Assembly: GCA_021788795.1 (NCBI GenBank)
Contig: JAJYKG010000055.1
Location: 1 to 10,727, forward strand
Reading direction: 5' to 3'
From: Thermoplasmata archaeon
GTDB lineage: Archaea; Thermoplasmatota; Thermoplasmata; RBG-16-68-12
DNA length: 10,727 nucleotides
Shown here: positions 6,202 through 10,727 of the stretch, piece by piece
How positions within the stretch are numbered: position 1 is the stretch's first letter
Layout of the letters: each line of letters begins with the position of its first letter
The notes under the pieces: model-generated
What the model saw: only the letters and a program-made list of their open reading frames with translations
Databases searched by the model: none
Told to the model about the DNA's origin: nothing
Program-made: the position numbers and the translations under genes

Positions 6202-6209
6202 GGAGGTGA
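6202..6209 (+). promoter_or_regulatory. Full-length Shine-Dalgarno sequence before a CTG-start small ORF
   Basis: GGAGGTGA is fully complementary to the usual 3' end of 16S rRNA (CACCUCC core). The only in-frame reading of useful length downstream begins at CTG 6217, seven bases on, at ideal spacing. The GTG inside the site itself opens only four codons. Confidence 0.5.
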
Positions 6210-6216
6210 CGACACG

Positions 6217-6294
6217 CTGACCTACGTAATCCTAGCATGGCTCGGGCTGCTGGGGCCGATCATGCTCTGGTTCCACCCGCCGTTCCACTGGTGA
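6217..6294 (+). CDS. Possible 25-residue membrane micropeptide, CTG start
   Basis: The frame from CTG 6217 to TGA 6292-6294 encodes a peptide that is almost wholly hydrophobic (TYVILAWLGLLGPIMLWF, residues 2-19) and then HPPFHW. This is long enough for one transmembrane helix, with an aromatic, proline-rich end. No ATG, GTG or TTG lies in frame between the perfect Shine-Dalgarno sequence and the hydrophobic stretch, so CTG is the only start with correct spacing. Small membrane subunits of similar size help transporters or oxidases (KdpF, CydX types), but no partner gene is nearby, so the role is unknown. It might be missed by annotation because of its size and start. The alternative, that the frame is chance, is possible. 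Confidence 0.35.
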   Translation: MTYVILAWLGLLGPIMLWFHPPFHW

Positions 6295-6305
6295 GCCCGC
6301 CGCCC

Positions 6306-6324
6306 GCTCCCGACCGACGGGAGC
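6306..6324 (+). terminator. Hairpin after the small ORF
   Basis: GCTCCCG and CGGGAGC make a perfect 7-base stem with a 5-base loop, 12 bases after the stop of the small ORF and 42 bases before the dehydratase start. Without a T-run it may equally be a leader structure of the dehydratase mRNA. Confidence 0.35.
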
Positions 6325-6365
6325 AACTTCATGGGGGGAAACCCACTCCGGGGACCGTGGAGCCC

Positions 6366-7310
6366 ATGCGGGTCACGATCCGCCACGTCGAGGCCGCCCT
6401 CGACGTCGTCCGGGAGGTGGCCTGGCACACACCCACGGCCCCCTTCTCCTTGACGGACGGCGACGAAGGCTTCCTGAAGCTCGAGAACCTCCAGCGCCTC
6501 GGTGCGTTCAAGATCCGCGGCGCCTGGAACCGCATGTCGCGGCTCACTCCAGGGGAGCGGAGGAAAGGGGTCGCGACGATCAGCTCAGGGAACCACGGGC
6601 TCGCCGTGGCGTGGTCCGCGAAGCGCCTCGGACTGTCCTGCGTCGTGCACGTCCCGGAGGGCGCTGCGGGGCCTAAGGTCGACGCCATCCGCGCCCAGGG
6701 CGCCGAGCTGCGGGAGATGGGACGCGAGGCGCTCGTCCGCGCGCACACGGAGGAACTCTGGCGGTCCTGGCCGCAGACCTTCGTCCATCCCTTCATGCAC
6801 GCGCGGATCGTCGCTGGCCAGGGGACGATCGGCCTAGAGCTCGCGGAGGACGCGCCCGACGTGCGGACGGTCCTCGTCCCGGTGGGGGGCGGCGGCCTCT
6901 CCTCGGGCATCGCGATCGCGGTCAAGGCCCGCCTGCCGAAGGCCAAGGTCTTCGGCGTCCAGGCGGAAGGCGCCGCGCCCTTGCCAAAGGTGTTCGAGAT
7001 GCGGCAGCCGCACCGCGTCGAGGAACCCAAGACGATCGCGGACGGCATCCGAATCGGGATCATCCTGCCTGCGATGGCCGGCCTCCTCCTGCGGCACCTG
7101 GACGGATGCTACGTGGTCTCCGACGCGGAGATCCGCCGTGCGATGCGGCGCCTCGCCCTGGAGGCCAAGGTCGTCGCCGAACCGGCGGGGGCCGCGGCGT
7201 TCGCGGCGTGGGAACGGTACCGCGAGCGGCTCGAGTCTCCGGTGGTCGCGGTGGTCTCCGGAGGCAACGTGGACGCGGGGCTCCTGGCCGAGGTCGTGCG
7301 GGATGGCTAG
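6366..7310 (+). CDS. Threonine/serine dehydratase (PLP fold type II)
   Basis: This 314-residue PLP enzyme should deaminate threonine or serine to 2-oxobutyrate or pyruvate. Seen: LENLQRLGAFKIRGAWN with the Schiff-base lysine at about K49, SSGNHGLAVAW at about 73-83 (PLP/substrate loop), VPVGGGGLSSGIAIA at about 171-185 (phosphate-binding glycine loop) and SGGNVD near the end (298-303). There is no C-terminal ACT domain, so it is the short, catabolic-type form and not the isoleucine-feedback form. ATG 6366 is chosen because the family's N-terminus begins soon after it; the in-frame extension to ATG 6237 reads like junk and overlaps the small ORF. A GGAG lies only three bases upstream, so ribosome recognition is not clear. 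The gene meets the methyltransferase tail to tail with six bases between. Serine racemase or another fold-II relative is possible but less likely. Confidence 0.88.
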   Translation: MRVTIRHVEAALDVVREVAWHTPTAPFSLTDGDEGFLKLENLQRLGAFKIRGAWNRMSRLTPGERRKGVATISSGNHGLAVAWSAKRLGLSCVVHVPEGAAGPKVDAIRAQGAELREMGREALVRAHTEELWRSWPQTFVHPFMHARIVAGQGTIGLELAEDAPDVRTVLVPVGGGGLSSGIAIAVKARLPKAKVFGVQAEGAAPLPKVFEMRQPHRVEEPKTIADGIRIGIILPAMAGLLLRHLDGCYVVSDAEIRRAMRRLALEAKVVAEPAGAAAFAAWERYRERLESPVVAVVSGGNVDAGLLAEVVRDG

Positions 7311-7316
7311 CGGCCC

Positions 7317-8768
7317 TCACTCCTTCGCGAGCCCCTTCACGATGCGGTCCAGCTGCGCGATGGTCCCCTTGGGCAACGGCTCCGGCGCGTGGTTCTTGAG
7401 GATCCACTCGGTCTTCTCCCGAGCGACGGCCATCGGGTCCTTCTTCCCCTTTGCGGCCCACTGGTCGTACGGGCTCGTGTCCCACAGCATCGGGACGGAG
7501 ATGTCGCGCATCCGCTCGAGCGTGTGCCGCTGCGCGAGGTAGCTCCCGCCGATGCCCACGTTCTCGATGAGGTCGACCGCCAGCTCGTCCTCGTCCACGC
7601 GGAAGCCCTGGTAGACCTTCACGATCATCGCGGCGATCTCGTGGTCCAGGAGAATCTGCTCGTACGACAGGAGCGTCGACCCGGCGGGCTCGCCGAGGCC
7701 GTTGACGACCTCACCGCCGTAGTTCGCGCAGACGACCGCGGAGAGCATGTGCTCCAGGGACGCCTGAACGCCGGGGACCTTCGCGGTCGAGCCATAGCCG
7801 CCCACGGAGTCGGGGAGGCCGAGGTACTTCGCCATCTCGATGGACCCGATCGCCAGGAGGTCGCTCTCTGGCGAGGAGCCCATGTAGGCGCCCGTCCTTG
7901 GGTCCATGCTGCTCAGGACGGAGCCGTAGATCGCGGGGGCGCCGGGCTCATGGGCCTCGAGCATGGAGACCACCGCGAGCGTCTCCGCGTGGTTCACGAC
8001 CAGGTCGCCCGCGATGGACGCCGGGCCGCTGACGCCCGTCTGGGCCATCCCCGTGATGTGCACGGGCACGTGGTTCTCCGCCCACACGAGGGCCGCATCC
8101 GAGGCGGCGCCGTCGACCGAGAGCGGGGAAATCGTGCAAAGCATGGCGGAGAGCAGGTGCCGCTTCCGCAATTCCTCCGTGCCGCCGAGGACCTCCGAGG
8201 CCATCGCGACCTGGGCGCGAGCCTCCGAAGCGTTCGTCGTCGATTCGGAGAGGATGTGCTTGGACGTGTTCTCCAACGCGGTCTTCACGCCCATGGCCAC
8301 GTGGACCTTCTCCGGCACGTCGTGTGCCACGACCATGGGCTCGTAGATGCTCAGATACGGGAGCCAGTCGCCGAGGACCGCGGTGCGTCGGATGTCCTCG
8401 AGGACCGATTCGCGCCGCGAGTTCGTCTCCGCCTCCCAGACGGCCACGCCGCAGCCGTCCATGGTCGTGTAGAAATGGTCCCCCGTCATGGGCAGATCGA
8501 ACTCCTTCGTGCGGCCCGCCAAGGTCAGCTCCTTCGGCGCCAGGCGCAGTAGGTCCGCGACGACATCGCGGGGAAATCGGACGTCCGCGCTGCCCTCCTT
8601 CACGACGGCTCCGGCGGCCTTGAGGTCCTTCCGGGCCGCGGCGCTATGGATCCGCACGCCCGTCTTCTCCATCACGTCCAGGGCCCCCTCGTGGATCGCC
8701 CTCCGCTCCTTCTCCGACAGCAGGTCGTACGGCTTGCGAATCTTGAACCGCTCCGAGAACGCCGACAT
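7317..8768 (-). CDS. MttB-family (trimethylamine methyltransferase superfamily) methyltransferase without pyrrolysine
   Basis: The 483-residue product is a TIM-barrel methyltransferase of the COG5598 family. Recognisable parts: the N-terminal LSEKERRAIHEGALDVMEKTG (about residues 18-38), the region GDHFYTTMDGCGVAVWE, the barrel stretch around ISPLSVDGAASDAALVWAENH, and GGYGSTAKVPGVQASLEHML where the true MttB carries pyrrolysine in the nearby barrel loop. No in-frame TAG is seen, so this is a non-Pyl homologue. Studied relatives remove a methyl from quaternary amines (glycine betaine, proline betaine, carnitine) and pass it to a corrinoid protein. No corrinoid protein or activase is in the window. 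Start ATG 8768 has a GAGGG four bases upstream. It may feed methyl groups to a pterin or to methanogenic C1 metabolism; the substrate is unknown. Confidence 0.88.
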   Translation of the reverse strand: MSAFSERFKIRKPYDLLSEKERRAIHEGALDVMEKTGVRIHSAAARKDLKAAGAVVKEGSADVRFPRDVVADLLRLAPKELTLAGRTKEFDLPMTGDHFYTTMDGCGVAVWEAETNSRRESVLEDIRRTAVLGDWLPYLSIYEPMVVAHDVPEKVHVAMGVKTALENTSKHILSESTTNASEARAQVAMASEVLGGTEELRKRHLLSAMLCTISPLSVDGAASDAALVWAENHVPVHITGMAQTGVSGPASIAGDLVVNHAETLAVVSMLEAHEPGAPAIYGSVLSSMDPRTGAYMGSSPESDLLAIGSIEMAKYLGLPDSVGGYGSTAKVPGVQASLEHMLSAVVCANYGGEVVNGLGEPAGSTLLSYEQILLDHEIAAMIVKVYQGFRVDEDELAVDLIENVGIGGSYLAQRHTLERMRDISVPMLWDTSPYDQWAAKGKKDPMAVAREKTEWILKNHAPEPLPKGTIAQLDRIVKGLAKE

Positions 8769-8931
8769 CGTCCCTCACTCCTAGCCGCCGGGGGATTGAA
8801 CCGCTCGCGCCGTCCTCCGATCCTGGTCCCGGCGATGCCGCCGCGGACATCCCCATGACGCGGCTTGAGAATGACGTAAGGACAGAATGGAAATCGCCGA
8901 ACCGGGAGGGGCCCCCGCGGGAGGCTTCATG

Positions 8932-8952
8932 ACCCCGGTCGGAATCCGGGGT
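8932..8952 (+). promoter_or_regulatory. Hairpin before the GNAT gene
   Basis: ACCCCGG (8932-8938) and CCGGGGT (8946-8952) form a perfect 7-base stem with a 7-base loop, ending 17 bases before the TTG start of the acetyltransferase. It may be a leader structure or a protein-binding dyad in the 200-base gap shared with the divergent methyltransferase. Confidence 0.3.
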
Positions 8953-8969
8953 TACCGCACGGTGGACGC

Positions 8970-9770
8970 TTGCCCCGCATCCTGACGGACCCGTCACCCA
9001 AGGACCTCGTCGATGCCGTCGAGCAGAACTGCATCGACTTCTTCATGGAGTACGGCCGCGGGAAGGGCGGCGAGGTCCACACGGAGCGTGGCGTCACGTG
9101 GTTCGCCACGGGCATCCCCCACGCTCTCTTCAACGGCGTGATGGCCGCGCATCTTGCGGCGGACGAGATCGATGCGCGGATCGACGAGCTCATCGTGGCG
9201 CATCGCGAGCGGAACGTCCCGCTCGAGTGGACGGTGGGTACGTCCACGGTGCCCGCGGACCTCGGCCGGCACCTCGAGGCAAAGGGGCTGCGGCACGTCC
9301 TGACCGTCCCGGGGATGGCGGTACCCCTCGACCGGCTCCGCGAGGAGCCGCGCCCGGATGGCTTGACGATCGAGCCCGCGGAGGACCGCGAGGACCTCGA
9401 GAAGGCCCTCCGCATCGCCCTCGCCACCTTCGAGATCCCAACGCCCCTCGCGCCGCGGCTCGCGGATCTCGAGGAGTCCATGCCGCGGGACCACCGGGAC
9501 GCGGCGCAGATTCTCCTGGGCCGCGTTCGCGGCCGGCCCGTGGCCTCCTCGGAGCTGTTCGCCTCCGCCGGCGTGGCGGGCGTGTACTTTGTGGGCACCC
9601 TGCCCGGGTTCCGAGGCCACGGCATCGCGCGCGCCATGACGGCGGCCGCGCTCCGCGAGGGCGCCCATCGCGGCTACCGAATCGGCACCCTCCAAGCCAC
9701 GCCCATGGGCGTCCCCGTGTACCGGCGCCTCGGCTTCCGCGCCTACAGCGAGTTCGCAATCTACACCTGA
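8970..9770 (+). CDS. GNAT-family acetyltransferase
   Basis: A 266-residue protein whose C-terminal third is a GNAT domain: the strand VAGVYFVGTLPGFRGHGIAR (about 200-219) carries the acetyl-CoA pyrophosphate loop (FRGHGIA), and PVYRRLGFRAYSEFAIY closes the fold. The N-terminal part contains WFATGIPHALFNGVM and looks like a second, degenerate GNAT-like half, as in tandem GNAT proteins. The enzyme should transfer an acetyl group to a small amine or protein N-terminus in the cytoplasm; the acceptor cannot be told. TTG 8970 is used with GGTGG four bases before it; no ATG fits the full N-terminus. The next gene starts 48 bases after, in the same direction, so the two may share a transcript. Confidence 0.83.
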   Translation: MPRILTDPSPKDLVDAVEQNCIDFFMEYGRGKGGEVHTERGVTWFATGIPHALFNGVMAAHLAADEIDARIDELIVAHRERNVPLEWTVGTSTVPADLGRHLEAKGLRHVLTVPGMAVPLDRLREEPRPDGLTIEPAEDREDLEKALRIALATFEIPTPLAPRLADLEESMPRDHRDAAQILLGRVRGRPVASSELFASAGVAGVYFVGTLPGFRGHGIARAMTAAALREGAHRGYRIGTLQATPMGVPVYRRLGFRAYSEFAIYT

Positions 9771-9818
9771 ATCCGGCCGAGCGGAACGTCTTTGTCCCGC
9801 GGGGGCCTAGCCGCGACC

Positions 9819-10727
9819 ATGCGCGCGATGCGCTTCGAAGCCGACGGATCCGTCCAGCGCGTGAACCTCCCCGTGCCGACCGTCGGGCCGGAGGACGTGC
9901 TCGTCCAGGTCCTCGCCGCGGGCGTGTGCCGCACGGACCTGCACACCCTCGAGGCGGTCAAGGAGGGACGTCGGGCCCCGGTGGTCCCGGGTCACGAGAT
10001 CGCGGGGAAGGTCACGAAGGTCGGCTCCGACGTCTACCTGATCAACGCGGGCGACCTGGTCGCGGTGCACTACGAGCAGCCCTGCGGCACGTGCCGCCAC
10101 TGCCGCAAGAAGCGGACGAACCTCTGCCAAGACGGACACAGCCTCGGGTTCGACGCGCAGGGCGGGTACGCGGAGTACGTCGCGGTGAAGCAGAGCACGG
10201 TGCTCCCGCTGCCGCAGGACATGGACCCCGCGGTGGCCGCGCCGCTCGGCTGCAGCGGCACGACCGCCTACCATGCCGTGGTCGCCGTGGGCGACGCGAC
10301 GGAGGAGGAACTCGTCGTCGTCCTCGGCGCAGGCGGCGTCGGCCTCTCCGCGGTGCAGGTCGCGAAGGCCCAGGGCGCCCGCGTGATTGCCGTCGACGTG
10401 CGTCCGCAGGCGCAGCAGGCGGCACTCCAGGCGGGGGCCGACTCCGCCGCCACGCCGGAGGAGGCGCAGGCCATCCGCGACGCGGACGTGGTCGTCGACT
10501 TCGTGTCCACCGCCGCGACGCTCGAGCTGGGCCACCGCATCCTCGGAATCGGCGGGCGGCTCGTCGTGGTGGCCTCCGGGACCGAGCCGATCTCCCTGAC
10601 CGCGGCGGAGAGTTCCTCCCGGACAGAAATCTCGGCTCCCCAGTGCAGGATAGCGCCAGTGTTCATGGCGGCATCCAGGGCCGTGTCCGGAATCCTGTCC
10701 ACGTCATTGCGGGAACTCATAATGCGG
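9819..10727 (+). CDS. Zinc-dependent alcohol dehydrogenase, 3' end not in window
   Basis: The frame is open to the last base (303 residues of a usual 340 or so). It should oxidise or reduce an alcohol with NAD(P). Seen: the catalytic zinc ligands C37 (GVCRTDLH) and H59-E60 (VPGHEIAG), the structural zinc set C89, C92, C95 and C103 (PCGTCRHC through NLC), and the Rossmann loop GAGGVG at 170-175 with D193 at the end of the second strand, which favours NAD over NADP. The start ATG 9819 gives the family N-terminus; there is no clear Shine-Dalgarno site. From about 10608 (residue 264) the chain loses family resemblance where the conserved tail should be (SSSRTEISAPQC and beyond), and base composition drops. 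So only residues 1-263 are secure. Confidence 0.88.
   Translation, partial: MRAMRFEADGSVQRVNLPVPTVGPEDVLVQVLAAGVCRTDLHTLEAVKEGRRAPVVPGHEIAGKVTKVGSDVYLINAGDLVAVHYEQPCGTCRHCRKKRTNLCQDGHSLGFDAQGGYAEYVAVKQSTVLPLPQDMDPAVAAPLGCSGTTAYHAVVAVGDATEEELVVVLGAGGVGLSAVQVAKAQGARVIAVDVRPQAQQAALQAGADSAATPEEAQAIRDADVVVDFVSTAATLELGHRILGIGGRLVVVASGTEPISLTAAESSSRTEISAPQCRIAPVFMAASRAVSGILSTSLRELIMR
10608..10727. other. End segment that does not fit the dehydrogenase gene
   Basis: Plus-strand translation here is unlike any dehydrogenase C-terminus. On the minus strand the same bases read as a sensible peptide from ATG 10720 (MSSRNDVDRIPDTALDAA, then MNTGAILHWGAEISVREE). GC falls to about 60 percent against over 70 percent just before. 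Candidates are a chimeric contig end, a gene rearrangement, or a divergent tail. Confidence 0.4.

Noticed and set aside
6237..6365. N-terminal extension of the dehydratase to ATG 6237
   Set aside because: The extra 43 residues are proline- and alanine-rich, match nothing in the family, and overlap the small membrane ORF and a hairpin.
7389..8552. Long open plus-strand frame opposite the methyltransferase
   Set aside because: It is a high-GC antisense shadow: arginine, histidine and valine-rich with no family features, while the minus strand shows a clear MttB-family protein.
1..10727. CRISPR array, tRNA, rRNA, insertion sequence or prophage
   Set aside because: No regularly spaced repeats, cloverleaf, rRNA motifs, transposase or integrase was seen in the window.

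Overview
This looks like about 10.7 kb of a GC-rich archaeal genome, most likely a Thermoplasmata-type metagenome contig. That rests on two tandem regulators with a double winged-helix/RAM (AsnC/Lrp-like) architecture, a pyrrolysine-free MttB-family methyltransferase, and a toxin-antitoxin promoter whose TATA-like box lies about 26 bases before the start codon, as in archaeal leaderless transcription. The lineage is an inference; there is no rRNA or tRNA here to settle it.

Layout. 1-600 (+) is the 3' part of a thiosulfate/3-mercaptopyruvate sulfurtransferase gene that enters from the left. 616-1120 (-) is a compact antitoxin-toxin pair with its own promoter and a well-formed inverted repeat. 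1143-1277 (+) is a dead second copy of the sulfurtransferase 3' end, so the toxin-antitoxin unit is bracketed by a repeat that includes 51 identical bases. 1280-1855 (-) is an unrecognised 191-residue protein. 1856-2189 is non-coding as far as can be seen. 2190-3662 (+) encodes a secreted right-handed beta-helix protein. 3714-5742 (-) holds two tandem paralogous AsnC-like regulators, the upstream one with a perfect 15-base palindrome at its start. 5884-6153 (+) is a small proline-rich protein, and 6217-6294 (+) may be a 25-residue membrane peptide with a full Shine-Dalgarno sequence but a CTG start. 6366-7310 (+) is a threonine/serine dehydratase, tail to tail with an MttB-like methyltransferase (7317-8768, -). 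8970-9770 (+) is a GNAT acetyltransferase and 9819 to the end (+) is a zinc alcohol dehydrogenase whose last 120 bases look foreign to the gene.

How they fit together. The methyltransferase, dehydratase, acetyltransferase and dehydrogenase suggest small-molecule (amine, amino acid, alcohol) metabolism, and the two regulators belong to a group that often senses amino acids, but no gene order here proves a common pathway. The clearest local stories are the toxin-antitoxin unit sitting inside a duplicated sulfurtransferase tail, the self-regulation signals in front of the antitoxin and of the regulator pair, and the overlooked small ORFs between 5.8 and 6.3 kb.
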